A DNA stretch of 64,000 nucleotides from CAWFPR01 sp963817635 (GCA_963817635.1 CAWFPR010000005.1:372001-436000); one strand, 5' to 3'. Numbered from the stretch's first letter, positions 45,430 to 55,640 are shown. Numbers and translations: made by a program. Notes: generated from the letters alone by a model not told the origin.

Positions 45430-47730
45430 TTATCGTGAGACGCCGACGAGCGCCGTCTGCGCCCCGGGACGGACACTGTCGGGATCCGCCGCAACGGCCG
45501 TGATGGCCGCCAGGTTGACGATCTCGGCCGCCGTGCTCGCCTGGGTGAGCACGGTCACGGGACGCCGCATGCCCATGAGGATCGGACCGACGACTTCGGC
45601 GCGGCTGAGCCGCTTCACGATCTGGTAGCCGATGTTGCCGGCCGCGAGATCCGGGAAGATGAGGACGTTGGCGTCCCCCTGGATGCGCGAGTGCGGGTAG
45701 TACTGGCGCGTGATCGCCTCGACGACCGCGGTCTCGAGGTGCATCTCGCCGTCCACGACCAGTTCCGGCCGTTTCGCGCGGACGATCGTGACGGCCTTGG
45801 CCACGCGCTCCGCGATCGCGGATCGGACCGACCCGAAGCTCGAGAACGCGAGCAGCGCCACCTTGGGATCGACGCTGAAGAATTTCGCCGTGTCGGCCGC
45901 GAGGCACGAAATCTCGGCCAGCTCCTCGGCGGTCGGCTCGATGTTGATCATCGTGTCGGCGCAGAAGAACAGCCGGTCCTTCATGATGAGCAGGTGCAGC
46001 GCCGAGAGGCGGGACACGCCGTCGCGCAGCCCGACAATCTGGAGGGCCGGGCGAATCGTCTCGGGATAGCCACGCTCCAGGCCGCCGACGAACCCCTCGG
46101 CGTCGCCGGTGCGGACCATCATGAGGGCGAAGTTGATCGGGTCGCGCATCATGTCGCGCGCGTGGCCCGGCGTCAGGCCCTTGCGCTGCCTGAGTGCGAA
46201 CAGCTCGGCCGCGTACTCGTCGGAGCGGACCGAGGTGCGCGGATCGACGATTTCGAACGCGTCAGGCGCCATGCCCAGGGCCACCAGCTCCGGCGCGATG
46301 CGGTCGACGTCTCCCACGAGCACCGGCGTCGCGATGCGCTCATCGGCAATCGTGCGCGCGGCGCGCAGGACGACCGGGTGATGCCCCTCCGGGAACACGA
46401 GGCGCTGCGGCTTGCGCTCCTTCGCCTTGGTCACGACCAGGCGCATGATTTCGCGCGACGGCCCCAGGATCCGCTCGAGCGACTCGCGATACTTGTCGAG
46501 GTCGGGCAGCGGGCGACGGGCGACACCGGTCTGCATCGCGGCTTCCGCCACCGCGGGGGCCACGCGGAACAGCACGCGCGGATCGAACGGCTTCGGGATG
46601 AGGTAGTCGCGGCCGAACGAGAGGGTTCGCAACTGGTAGGCCGCCAGCACCGACTCCGGCACGTCCTCCTTGGCGAGTCCCGCAAGCGCCCGGGCCGCCG
46701 CGATCTTCATCTCCTCGTTGATGGAGCTGGCGCGCACGTCGAGGGCTCCGCGGAAGATGAACGGGAACCCGAGGACGTTGTTGACCTGGTTCGGATAATC
46801 GGAACGCCCCGTCGCCATGATCACGTCGGCGCGCGTGGCGATCGCGTCTTCGTACGGAATTTCGGGATCGGGGTTCGCCATCGCGAACACGATCGGGTCC
46901 TTCGCCATCGAGAGCAGCATCGCCGGCGTGACCAGGCCCGCGGCCGAGACGCCGACGAAGACGTCCGCGCCCTTCATCGCCTCACCCAGCGTGCGCAGTT
47001 TGGTGTCGGCGGCAAAGCGCGCCTTGTACGGGTTCATCTTCTCGGTGCGGCCGGTGTAGACGATCCCGACCGTGTCCACCAGGAGCACGTTCTCGCGCTT
47101 CACGCCCATGCGGACGTACATCTCGGCGCAGGCGATGCCGGCGGCGCCGGCCCCGGCGAAGACGACCTTGACGTCTTCCATCTTCTTGCCGGCAATCTCG
47201 AGCGCGTTGATGAGCGCGGCCGACGAGATGATCGCGGTCCCATGCTGATCGTCGTGGAAGACCGGGATGTTCATCTGGGCCTTGAGCGTCTCCTCGATCT
47301 TGAAGCACTCCGGCGCCTTGATGTCCTCGAGGTTGATGCCGCCGAAGGTCGGCTCGAGCGCCTTGACGATGCGGATGATCTCATCCGGGTCCTTCGTGTT
47401 CAGCTCGATGTCGAACACGTCCACGTCGGCAAACCTCTTGAAGAGGACCCCCTTGCCTTCCATCACCGGCTTGCCGGCCAGCGCCCCGATATCTCCCAGG
47501 CCGAGCACCGCGGTTCCGTTGCTGACGACCGCCACCAGGTTGCCCTTGCCGGTGAACCGGTACGCCGCCTCGGGGTCCTTCTCGATCTCGAGGCACGGAC
47601 GCGCAACGCCCGGTGTGTAGGCCATCGACAGGTCGCGCTGGGTAACGCACGGCTTGGAAGTGACCACTTCCAGCTTTCCCGGGCGCGGCCGCTCGTGGTA
47701 CTCGAACACATCCTCGTCGCGAAGGATCAT
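45430..47730 (-). CDS. maeB: NADP-dependent malic enzyme with phosphotransacetylase-like domain
   Basis: A 766-residue MaeB-type malic enzyme converting malate to pyruvate, CO2 and NADPH. The N-terminal part shows DLSMAYTPGVARPCLEIE, the VVSNGTAVLGLGDIGALAGK motif and FHDDQHGTAIISSAAL, then the NADP-binding VVFAGAGAAGIACAEM. The C-terminal ~320 residues (RLVFPEGHHPVVLRAARTIA, ending in LVGVSR) are phosphotransacetylase-like and often regulatory. The start is ATG 47730 with GGAGG 6 bases upstream; the longer open frame lacks homology. It ends next to the shared terminator. It feeds pyruvate to the PFOR found 20 kb away. Confidence 0.95.
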   Translation of the reverse strand: MILRDEDVFEYHERPRPGKLEVVTSKPCVTQRDLSMAYTPGVARPCLEIEKDPEAAYRFTGKGNLVAVVSNGTAVLGLGDIGALAGKPVMEGKGVLFKRFADVDVFDIELNTKDPDEIIRIVKALEPTFGGINLEDIKAPECFKIEETLKAQMNIPVFHDDQHGTAIISSAALINALEIAGKKMEDVKVVFAGAGAAGIACAEMYVRMGVKRENVLLVDTVGIVYTGRTEKMNPYKARFAADTKLRTLGEAMKGADVFVGVSAAGLVTPAMLLSMAKDPIVFAMANPDPEIPYEDAIATRADVIMATGRSDYPNQVNNVLGFPFIFRGALDVRASSINEEMKIAAARALAGLAKEDVPESVLAAYQLRTLSFGRDYLIPKPFDPRVLFRVAPAVAEAAMQTGVARRPLPDLDKYRESLERILGPSREIMRLVVTKAKERKPQRLVFPEGHHPVVLRAARTIADERIATPVLVGDVDRIAPELVALGMAPDAFEIVDPRTSVRSDEYAAELFALRQRKGLTPGHARDMMRDPINFALMMVRTGDAEGFVGGLERGYPETIRPALQIVGLRDGVSRLSALHLLIMKDRLFFCADTMINIEPTAEELAEISCLAADTAKFFSVDPKVALLAFSSFGSVRSAIAERVAKAVTIVRAKRPELVVDGEMHLETAVVEAITRQYYPHSRIQGDANVLIFPDLAAGNIGYQIVKRLSRAEVVGPILMGMRRPVTVLTQASTAAEIVNLAAITAVAADPDSVRPGAQTALVGVSR

Positions 47731-47844
47731 GACAAACCTCCAAAAGGATGCTGGTTTCGCAAAGGGAATGCCACGTGGCAATTTTCAGGAAATCCCGGGA
47801 ACTTCGAGACCTCGCGCCAAAAAACGCCCGCACCGGAGCCCCGG

Positions 47845-47891
47845 CGGCGGGATCCCGGCAGCAGTACTCCGGTGGTGCCGGCAATCCGCGT
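47845..47891. promoter_or_regulatory. Two degenerate TGCCGG-type sites between maeB and the tetrahaem gene
   Basis: CGGCGG-GATC-CCGGCA (47845-47860) and TGCCGG-CAAT-CCGCGT (47876-47891) each keep one perfect half-site. They lie about 115-146 bp from both divergent start codons (maeB 47730, cytochrome 48006). Confidence 0.4.
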
Positions 47892-48005
47892 AACTCCGGC
47901 CCCGGCTGGAGCCCGCGTGGTGAGTGAAGCCACTCACCCCGAAGCAGTTAGTCCGATCGCGCGCCCGGCACAGATGGTGGCACTTGAATTGACAGTCACC
48001 GTCGC

Positions 48006-48476
48006 ATGGGTATTACACATCGCAGGTTCACGCTGGCGGTCGCCGCCATCGCGTTGCTCTCACTGGGCATCTCCGCGCATCCGCGCGCGCAGACCGCCCC
48101 GGGCGGGGGCTACGCGTGGGCCGACGCCTGCAAGAGCTGTCACGCAGACATCTACGCGGCGTGGTCCAAGACCAAACACGCCCGCACGATCACCCGCCTT
48201 TCGGCCGAGGATCAAACGAAGGACTGCATCGGCTGCCACACGACCGGGCCGGGCGGCAAAATCGAAGCGGACGGAAAGTTCGTGAACGCCAGCGTGCAGT
48301 GCGAGTCGTGTCATGGCCCGGCAGCGGCACACGCGGCCGACCCGGCCGTTCGCACCGGACTGGTGCGCAAGCCGAAGCCGGAGACCTGCACGGCCTGCCA
48401 CAACGACAAGAGTCCGCACTTCCGCGGCTTCTTCTACGACGGGATGCTGTCGTTCTCGCACCCGGTCACGAAGTAG
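48006..48476 (+). CDS. Periplasmic tetrahaem cytochrome c (c554-like)
   Basis: A 156-residue secreted cytochrome with a signal peptide (FTLAVAAIALLSLGISAHP) and four CxxCH sites: CKSCH, CIGCH, CESCH and CTACH. WADACKSCHADIYAAWSKTK and CESCHGPAAAH follow the pattern of the cytochrome c554 (CYT554) family, which mediates multi-electron transfer. It could shuttle electrons between the inner-membrane cytochrome operon and MtrA. Its 3' end overlaps the end of the convergent sigma factor gene by 11 bp. Confidence 0.92.
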   Translation: MGITHRRFTLAVAAIALLSLGISAHPRAQTAPGGGYAWADACKSCHADIYAAWSKTKHARTITRLSAEDQTKDCIGCHTTGPGGKIEADGKFVNASVQCESCHGPAAAHAADPAVRTGLVRKPKPETCTACHNDKSPHFRGFFYDGMLSFSHPVTK

Positions 48477-49056
48477 CCCGCCGCGGTTCGGCCAGGCGCT
48501 TGCGCAACTGTGCGTGGGCGCGGTGCAGCCGGACCTTGACGTTCGGCTCGGAGATGCCGAGCACGCCGGCCACCTCCCGGGTCGACAGGCCTTCGAGGTC
48601 GCGCAGGAATACGACTTCGCGGTGCGCGGGCGCCAACCGCGCGAGCGCGCCGCGGATCCGCTCGCGCTCCTGCGCCGACTCGATCGCGAGGTCGGCCGCG
48701 GGCGCCCCGTCCGCCACCTCCAGCGCGGTCGCATCGCTCATCGAGCCGGTCTGCCGATCGATACCCTTGCGGCGGCGGCCAATCAGGCACGCGTTCTTGA
48801 CCGTCCGGTAGAGCCACGACCTGAACGCCTTCGGCTCACGGATGCGACGCGCGTGCCGGAACGTCTGGAGCAACGCCTCCTGCATGGCATCATCACTGTC
48901 TGGCGCGCGTCCGCACACCGCCTGGCTGTAGCGCCGCGCAATCACCTGGGCCTGCTGCAGGAGGTCGTCGATGGCCGCCGGATCACCCGACCGCACCCGA
49001 TCGAGCACGACGCCGTAGTTCTTCGGTTCAGAGACCGACCGATCGCCCGTTGCCAT
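48466..49056 (-). CDS. ECF-family RNA polymerase sigma factor
   Basis: A 196-residue sigma factor of the extracytoplasmic function type. Region 2 reads DDLLQQAQVIARRYSQAV with DDAMQEALLQTFRHARRI and the -10 contact segment FRSWLYRTVKNACLIGRR; region 4 reads LARLAPAHREVVFLRDLEGL, then STREVAGVLGISEPNVKVRL. ATG 49056 (GAGAGGTGT upstream) is preferred over an unsupported start at 49137. No anti-sigma gene is adjacent on either side. Its regulon is unknown. Confidence 0.92.
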   Translation of the reverse strand: MATGDRSVSEPKNYGVVLDRVRSGDPAAIDDLLQQAQVIARRYSQAVCGRAPDSDDAMQEALLQTFRHARRIREPKAFRSWLYRTVKNACLIGRRRKGIDRQTGSMSDATALEVADGAPAADLAIESAQERERIRGALARLAPAHREVVFLRDLEGLSTREVAGVLGISEPNVKVRLHRAHAQLRKRLAEPRRATS

Positions 49057-49172
49057 GCCACACCTCTCGACAGCCAGGGGGAACAGGGGCCGGCGCACCT
49101 CCGGCGCGGCACCGGCCCCCACTGTGAGTGTAACCAAATCGCCGCGAACTGAATCCTCTCTGTGAAAACGCC

Positions 49173-50507
49173 ATGCTCCGTCTGTTTGCCAGCACCTGTC
49201 TGTTCCTTCTGGTGTCCGCCGCCGCGGCCGCCCAGGAAGGCCGCTCCCTGACGCTCGACACTGCCATCGCGCAGGCGCTCGAGCACAACCCCGCCATGCG
49301 TGCGGCGGGCGCCGCTGGCGATGAAGCCGGCGCGCGGATGCGCCAGGCCAGGGGCGGCTACCTCCCGCGGATCGACGTCGTCGAGGCGTGGCAACGCGGC
49401 AACCAGCCAGTGTACGTGTTCGGAAGCCTCCTGGCGCAACGCCGGTTCACCGCCGCGGACTTCGCGCTCGACGCGCTGAATCACCCCGACGCCCTCTCGA
49501 ATCACCGCGCGGGCGTCGTCGTGCAGGAGACGCTGTTCGATGGCTGGTCGACGAAGGCGTCGGTCGAGATGGCGCGGCTCGGCGCGAGCGCGGCGGACCT
49601 CGACCGCGATCTGGCCGCCGCACGGCTTCGGCTGGACGTGGTGACCGCCTTCGGGCGGGCCCTCGCCGCGCGAAGCGCCCGCGAAGCGGCCGAGGCGGCC
49701 GTGACGACGGCCGACGAGGATTTGCGGCGATCCGAGGCGCGGCGCGACCTGGGAGTCGAAACCGAGGCCAACGTGCTCGCCTTCCGTGTGCACCGTTCCG
49801 ACGCCGAGGCGCGGCGCGTGCGCGCGACAGCCGACGAAGCGGTCGCCCGCGCGGCGCTGAACGCGCTGATGGCGGCGCCGCTGGACGACTCGACGCCGCT
49901 GGCCGGGCTGGCCGGGCTTCCCGAGCGCAACCTCGACCAGGCCGCGCTCGAGGCGGCGGCGCTGGCGGACCGTCCCGAACTGCGCCAGGCCGCCCTCGCG
50001 CGACGCCAGGCGGATGCGGCCCATCTGCGCGCGCGGGCCGGATTGCTCCCGCAGGTGCTGGTGAGCGGCGGCGCCGAGATCAACGGTCACACCTTCGCCG
50101 ACCGCGCGTCATCGTGGTCGGCCGGGATTGAAGTGCGCTGGAATCTGTTCGCCGGCGGATCGGATGCGGCCCGCATGGCGGAAGCCGCCGCGGCTGGCCG
50201 CCGCGCGGACGCGGAACGGGAGCGCCTCGAGAGCATGGTCCGGCTCGAAGTGCGCACCGCCGTCGCCGAATATCGATCCGCGACCGCCCGTGAGGCGACG
50301 GGCCGCGAGATAGTCGAACAGGCTCACGAGAGCCAGCGCATCATCCGCGATCGCTACGAGGCGGGCCTGGCGTCGGCCGGCGATGTCCTGCGCGCCGCCG
50401 AACTCGTCGCACAAGCCGAATTGGCGCGCACCAGCGCCGTCATCGACGTGCATGTCACCGCCGCCGCCATCGATCGGGCGGCCGGCCGTTCCGGATCACA
50501 GCAATGA
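49173..50507 (+). CDS. TolC-family outer-membrane efflux protein
   Basis: A 444-residue TolC-like channel. A signal peptide (LFASTCLFLLVSAAAAAQ) is followed by two similar halves: TLDTAIAQALEHNPAMRAAG with RQARGGYLPRIDVVEAW, and later ALADRPELRQAALARRQADAAH with RAGLLPQVLVSGGAEING. Long amphipathic helices rich in Ala, Glu and Arg form the tunnel. It is the first gene of a TolC-adaptor-RND operon; the adaptor start overlaps its stop by 4 bp (ATGA). Confidence 0.93.
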   Translation: MLRLFASTCLFLLVSAAAAAQEGRSLTLDTAIAQALEHNPAMRAAGAAGDEAGARMRQARGGYLPRIDVVEAWQRGNQPVYVFGSLLAQRRFTAADFALDALNHPDALSNHRAGVVVQETLFDGWSTKASVEMARLGASAADLDRDLAAARLRLDVVTAFGRALAARSAREAAEAAVTTADEDLRRSEARRDLGVETEANVLAFRVHRSDAEARRVRATADEAVARAALNALMAAPLDDSTPLAGLAGLPERNLDQAALEAAALADRPELRQAALARRQADAAHLRARAGLLPQVLVSGGAEINGHTFADRASSWSAGIEVRWNLFAGGSDAARMAEAAAAGRRADAERERLESMVRLEVRTAVAEYRSATAREATGREIVEQAHESQRIIRDRYEAGLASAGDVLRAAELVAQAELARTSAVIDVHVTAAAIDRAAGRSGSQQ

Positions 50508-51655
50508 AACGTTCATGGATTATCGTCCTGGCGGCCGCGCTGGCCGCCTCGTGCGGGGGCGCCCGGCCGGCCGACACGCCCCCGGCCGGCACGCCGCTGC
50601 CCGTGCTCACCGTGGCCGTGACAAGCGGAGCACTCGCGGACACCTTCGAGGTGGGCGGCACGGTCCGGGCGCGAACCGTGGCGGCGGTCACCAGCCGCAT
50701 CCTCTCTCCGGTCCTGGAGGTCGCCGTCCGGCCGGGTGATCGCGTGCGACGCGGTCAGGCGCTCGTGCGCCTCGATGCACGCCAGCTCAACAGCGGCACG
50801 ACGAGCGCGGACGCGATGCTGGCCGGCGCGCTGGATGGGGCGGCCGCGGCGGGTGCCGAGGAATCGGGGGCGGAGTCCGCCCTGACGCTCGCGAAGACCA
50901 CCTACGGACGCGTGTCCAGCCTGCGCGAACGCAAGTCCGCGACCCAGGGCGAGCTCGACGAAGCCACGGCGGCCCTGCGAGCTGCCGAAGCGCGTCTCGA
51001 GGGTGCCCACGCCCGCCGGGCCGCGGCGGAGCGGGCCGTGGAAGCGGCACGCGGTTCGGCGCGCTCGGCCACCGTGGCGGCCTCCTACGCGGTGCTGACG
51101 GCGCCCTTCGACGGGCTGGTCACGGAGACGCCCGCGCAGGAAGGCATGATGGCGGCGCCCGGCGTGCCGCTGGTCACGGTCGAGGACACCGGCAAGTACC
51201 GGCTCGAGGTGAGCGTGGACGCCGCGCGGGCGGGCGCAATCGCCGTGGGCGCGCACGTGCCCGTCCAGCTCGGGGACGCGCAGGACGCCGTGGACGGGAC
51301 GGTCGGCGAAGTCACCGAATCGGTCGATCCGGTCGAGCACGCCTTCATCGTGAAGATCGACCTGCCCCCGGCCGCCGGCCTGCGGACCGGCCTCTTCGGG
51401 CGCGCGCGATTCCAGGCGGCCGAACGGAGCGGGATCGCCATTCCGACGTCCGCCGTGGTGCGCCGTGGGCAGCTCGCCCTGGTCTTCACCGAGGACGGCG
51501 GCGTGGCGCGCATGCGGGTCGTGCAGGTCGCCGACGAGGCCGGCACCTCGACGCGGATCAGCGCGGGCCTGGCCGACGGTGACCGGGTGATTGTGAATCC
51601 CCCGGCGGACCTGCTCGACGGGCGGCCGGTCGTCGCATCGGGGAGGAAGCGGTGA
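50504..51655 (+). CDS. RND efflux periplasmic adaptor (membrane fusion lipoprotein)
   Basis: A 383-residue adaptor with a lipobox (AAALAASCGGARP), so it is likely anchored by lipid. The barrel/lipoyl start VGGTVRARTVAAVTSRILSP and VAVRPGDRVRRGQALVRLDA, a helical hairpin from ~residue 95 to 190 with Ala/Glu repeats, and the return lipoyl strand LTAPFDGLVTETPAQEGMM with LVTVEDTGKYRLEV are typical of HlyD/AcrA-family proteins. It should link the pump to the TolC protein encoded upstream. The RND gene begins in GTGA overlap with its stop. Confidence 0.93.
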   Translation: MKRSWIIVLAAALAASCGGARPADTPPAGTPLPVLTVAVTSGALADTFEVGGTVRARTVAAVTSRILSPVLEVAVRPGDRVRRGQALVRLDARQLNSGTTSADAMLAGALDGAAAAGAEESGAESALTLAKTTYGRVSSLRERKSATQGELDEATAALRAAEARLEGAHARRAAAERAVEAARGSARSATVAASYAVLTAPFDGLVTETPAQEGMMAAPGVPLVTVEDTGKYRLEVSVDAARAGAIAVGAHVPVQLGDAQDAVDGTVGEVTESVDPVEHAFIVKIDLPPAAGLRTGLFGRARFQAAERSGIAIPTSAVVRRGQLALVFTEDGGVARMRVVQVADEAGTSTRISAGLADGDRVIVNPPADLLDGRPVVASGRKR

Positions 51656-54600
51656 GCACGCATCCACGCGGGGCCGCCGGTCGCCTGGCCGCCGCCTTCC
51701 TCGATTCGAAGCTGACACCGCTCATCACGGTCGCGTCGCTGATGCTGGGCGTGTTCGCGGTGATTGCCCTGCCGCGCGAGGAAGAGCCGCAGATCATCGT
51801 CCCGATGGTGGACGTGATGGTGTCGATGCCGGGCGCGTCTCCCACGGAAGTGGAGCAGCGCGTCACCCGGCCGATGGAAAAGCTGCTGCGCGAAGTCTCG
51901 GGCGTGGAGTACGTGTACTCCACCTCCAGCCCGGGCAGTTCGGTGGTGATCGTCCGCTTCCTCGTCGGCCAGGACCAGGAACAGGCGCTCGTCCGCCTGA
52001 ACCAGAAGCTGCACGAGAACTTCGACCTGATCCCGCCGGGCGCCTCGCCGCCGCTCATTCGCGCGCGGTCGATCGACGACGTGCCGATCCTCTCGCTGAC
52101 GCTCTGGAGCGAGCGCTACGACGACTACGCGCTGCGTCAGATCGCGGCCCAGTTGCACGACGCCGTCAAGGAAGTCGCGGACGTTTCCGAGGTGACGCTG
52201 ACCGGCGGCCGCAGGCGCGAGGTGACGGTGTCGCTGGATCCCGCGAGACTGGCCTCCTACGGCGTCGATCCGCTGGCGGCCGCCGAGGTGGTCAGGCGCG
52301 CCAATACGCGCAGCTTCGCGCAACCGGTCACGGCCGGCGGCGAAAACACCATCGTCGAAGCCGGCGGGTGGCTGACGAGCGCGCGCGAACTCGGCGCCGT
52401 GGTCGTCGCCACCCGCGACGGCCGCCCGATCCGCCTCTCGAACCTCGCCGACATCCGGGATGGCGACGCGGAGCCGACGGACTACGTGACGTACTACTCA
52501 CGCGAGAGCGGCGCGCGGCCGGCCGTCACGATGTCGGTCGCCAAGCGGAAGGGCACCAACGCGATCACCGTTGCGCGCAGCGTGGAGCACAAACTCGAAC
52601 TCGTGCGCGGCGCCATGGTCCCGTCCGACGTGCACCTCACCGTGACCCGCAATTACGGGGAAACGGCGTCCGACAAGTCGAACGAGCTCCTCTATCACAT
52701 GCTCATCGCCGTGCTGTCGGTCTCGGCGCTGATCTGGCTGGCGCTCGGCCGGCGCGAAGCGGCGGTCGTCCTCACCGCCATTCCGGTGACCCTCGCGCTG
52801 ACGCTCTTCGTGTTCTACCTGTACGGCTACACGCTCAACCGCATCACGCTCTTCGCCCTCATCTTCTCGATCGGCATCCTCGTGGACGACGGCATCGTCG
52901 TGGTCGAAAACGTGGTGCGCCACACCCGCATGGCAGGCCACGGCGATCGGCGATCGTTCGCGGCGACGGTGGTGCGCGCGGTCGATGAAGTCGGGAACCC
53001 GACAATCCTGGCGACGTTGACCGTCGTGGCGGCGATTCTGCCCATGGCGTTCGTCGGCGGGCTGATGGGGCCGTACATGCGGCCGATCCCCGTCGGCGCG
53101 TCGGCCGCCATGATGTTCTCGCTCGTTGTCGCCTTCGTGGTCACGCCCTGGGCGGCGGTGCGGCTGCTGCGGACCAAAGAGGGGCATCATCACGACGACC
53201 GGGAGGACCGGCTGACGGCGCTCTATCGTCGTGTCATGGGTCAGTTCATCGGCTCGCCCCGTGTGCGGTGGGCGTTCCTCGGCGGCGTGGCGCTGCTCCT
53301 GCTCCTGTCGCTCGCGCTCGTGCCGCTGAAGCTCGTCACCGTGAAGATGCTGCCCTTCGACAACAAGAGCGAGTTCCAGGTCATCGTGAACATGCCCGAA
53401 GGTACCGCGCTCGAGTCGACGGCACGGGTGGCGTCCGACCTGGCCACGGTGGCGATGCGCGACCCGGCGGTCGTGGACGTGCAGACCTATGTCGGCACCT
53501 CGGCGCCGTACAACTTCAACGGACTCGTGCGCCACTATTTCTTCCGGGAGGCGCCGCACCAGGCCGATCTGCAGGTGAACCTGCTGCCGCGGGACGCGCG
53601 ATCCGAGCAGAGCCACGCCATCGCCCGCCGCATGCGCCAGGCGCTGCTGCCCATCGCGCGCGCCGCGGGTGCGCGGATCCAGGTAGCGGAGGTGCCGCCG
53701 GGTCCGCCCGTTCTCCAGACGCTCGTCGCCGAGGTGTACGGGCCGGATGCGGCCCGCCGCGAAGCGCTCGCCGACCAGGTGCGCACCGCCCTCGCAGAAA
53801 CGCCGGGGGTGGTGGACGTGGACTGGTACGTGGAGCGGCCGCAGCCGAAGACGTCGATCGTCGTGGACGAGGAGCGGGCGGCGGCGGCCGGCGTGTCGGC
53901 GGCGTCGGTGTCGGCGGCGGTGCAGATGGCGAGCGGGGGGAATCCCGTCGGATTGCTCCACGACGAGGGCGCGCGCGAGGATGTCGCGATTGTCTTCCGC
54001 CTGCCGCGCGAGGCGCGCACGATCGAGTCGCTGCGGCAGGTGCGAGTGGGCGGGCCACACCAGGTGGCCGTCGGGGAAGTGACGCGCCTGGTGACGAGCC
54101 TCGAGCCGTCGAGCCTCTACCACAAGAACCTGCTGCCGGTGACCTACGTCACGGCGGATGTCGCCGGCGCCGCCGAGAGTCCCGTCTATCCGATCCTCCA
54201 GCTGAACCCGAAGCTCGAATCCATCAGGCTGCCTGAGGGGTACCCGCTCGAGATCCACACCGCGCAGCAGCCGTTCGACTCGACGCGGTACGCGCTCAAG
54301 TGGGACGGAGAGTGGCACATCACCTACGAGGTCTTCCGCGATCTCGGCATCGCCTTCGCGGCGGTCCTCGTCCTGATCTACCTGCTCGTCGTCGGGTGGT
54401 TCGAGTCGTTCGTCACGCCGCTCGCGATCATGGCCGCGATTCCGTTCTCGCTGATTGGCATCCTGCCGGCCCATGCCGCGATGGGGGCGTTCTTCACGGC
54501 CACGTCGATGATCGGGTTCATCGCCGGAGCCGGCATCGTCGTGCGCAACTCGATCATTCTCGTGGACTTCATCGAGCTTCGCCTGCGCGAAGGACTGCCG

Positions 54601-54838
54601 CTCGAACAGGCGGTCGTCGATGCCGGCGCGGTGCGGTTCAGGCCGATGGCCCTCACGGCCGCTGCCGTCGTCGTGGGATCGGCGGTCATCCTGTTCGACC
54701 CGATCTTCCAGGGACTGGCGATTTCGCTGATGGCGGGAGAGGTGGCCTCGCTGCTGCTGTCGCGGATGACCGTCCCGGTGCTCTACTACCTGATCCGCCG
54801 GCGCTCGGCGCTGGCGCCTGTCGAAGCGAGCGGTGTGA
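51652..54838 (+). CDS. RND efflux pump permease (probable frameshift at the 3' end)
   Basis: An inner-membrane RND transporter of ~1060 residues, starting at GTG 51652. PLITVASLMLGVFAVIALPR (first helix), GVEYVYSTSSPGSSVVIVRF, the central FSIGILVDDGIVVVENVVRH proton-relay helix and the second-half FIAGAGIVVRNSIILVDFIE identify the fold. Two large porter domains lie between helices 1-2 and 7-8. The frame stays open to 55164, overlapping the universal stress gene by 325 bp. A one-base indel between about 54800 and 54836 would instead end it at TGA 54836-54838, just before the next ATG; that is more plausible. It forms a complete tripartite pump with the two genes before it; the substrate is unknown. 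Confidence 0.9.
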
Positions 54839-54839
54839 C

Positions 54840-55553
54840 ATGTGGACTTATCCCCCCCGCTCCATTCTCGTGGCCGTGGACTTCGGTGACGCCTCCTCGC
54901 GCGCCGTGCGCGTGGCGGGAGATCTCGCCCGTGCGTTCACGAGCCGCATCACCGCGGTGCATGCCGAGACATTCGAGGCGCCGCCGTACTTCACCAGGGA
55001 ACAGCTGCGCGTCATCGAGCAGCAGCGCCGGGCGGCGCGGCGCAAGGCCGTGCAGTATCTCTCGCGAATCGCCGCGCAACTGGCGGGCATGGACGTCGAG
55101 GCCGTCGTCGCGGATTCGCCGCCCGCAACGGCCATTCTCGAGGCGGCTCGCGATCAGGACCTGATCGTGATGGGCACCCATGGCCGGCGGGGTCCGGCCC
55201 GGTGGTGGGCCGGATCGGTGGCCGAGCGCGTCGCGCGCGAAGCACGGATCCCCGTGCTGGTCGTGAGGGCGGGGAACGACGGGGCGGCTGACTTGTTCAG
55301 GTCGATCGCGATCATCGCGCGGCGCGGCACGTTCGACGGTCCCGCGCGGCGCTACGCACGCGGCCTCGCAGCGCAGTTCAAAGGCGAGGCCTCGCAGGAA
55401 TCCTCCATGTCTCTGCGCGAAGCGGCCATCGAGACGGCCTCGCTTGTCGTGCTGGCCCAACCGGGTGACAATGCCTCGGCCCGGGCGGCCGCCTTCACCG
55501 AGCACGCCCTTCGTGCCTGCCAGAAGCCGGTGCTCCTGGTGCCCCCCATCTAG
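54840..55553 (+). CDS. Universal stress protein, UspA family
   Basis: A 237-residue protein. The first ~145 residues form a complete Usp domain: SILVAVDFGDASSRAVRVAG at the start and VMGTHGRRGPARWWAGSVAE with the G-x2-G-x9-G-S ATP-binding motif, then RIPVLVVRAG. The second half (RRYARGLAAQFKGEASQESS, then CQKPVLLVPPI) resembles a degenerate second Usp domain without the glycine motif. It immediately follows the RND pump, so pump and stress protein are probably co-expressed. It ends just before the REP-like hairpin at 55555. Confidence 0.9.
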   Translation: MWTYPPRSILVAVDFGDASSRAVRVAGDLARAFTSRITAVHAETFEAPPYFTREQLRVIEQQRRAARRKAVQYLSRIAAQLAGMDVEAVVADSPPATAILEAARDQDLIVMGTHGRRGPARWWAGSVAERVAREARIPVLVVRAGNDGAADLFRSIAIIARRGTFDGPARRYARGLAAQFKGEASQESSMSLREAAIETASLVVLAQPGDNASARAAAFTEHALRACQKPVLLVPPI

Positions 55554-55554
55554 C

Positions 55555-55640
55555 AGGACGGCTGAAATAAGCATCCTGATGGGTCTTTTTTCCATTTACC
55601 TTTTCCCATATTCCATCAGGCCGGCATCTTTCAGCGGCCT
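55555..55640. repeat. Dispersed repeat, copy 3 (imperfect inverted repeat)
   Basis: AGGACGGCTGAAATAAGC plus ATCCTGATGG (left arm, 55555-55582) and CCATCAGGCCGGCATCTTTC plus AGCGGCCT (right arm, 55613-55640) form an 86-bp imperfect palindrome around a T-rich centre. The right arm and centre match 9400-9448 in inverse orientation with one mismatch. It lies right after the universal stress protein gene. Confidence 0.82.
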
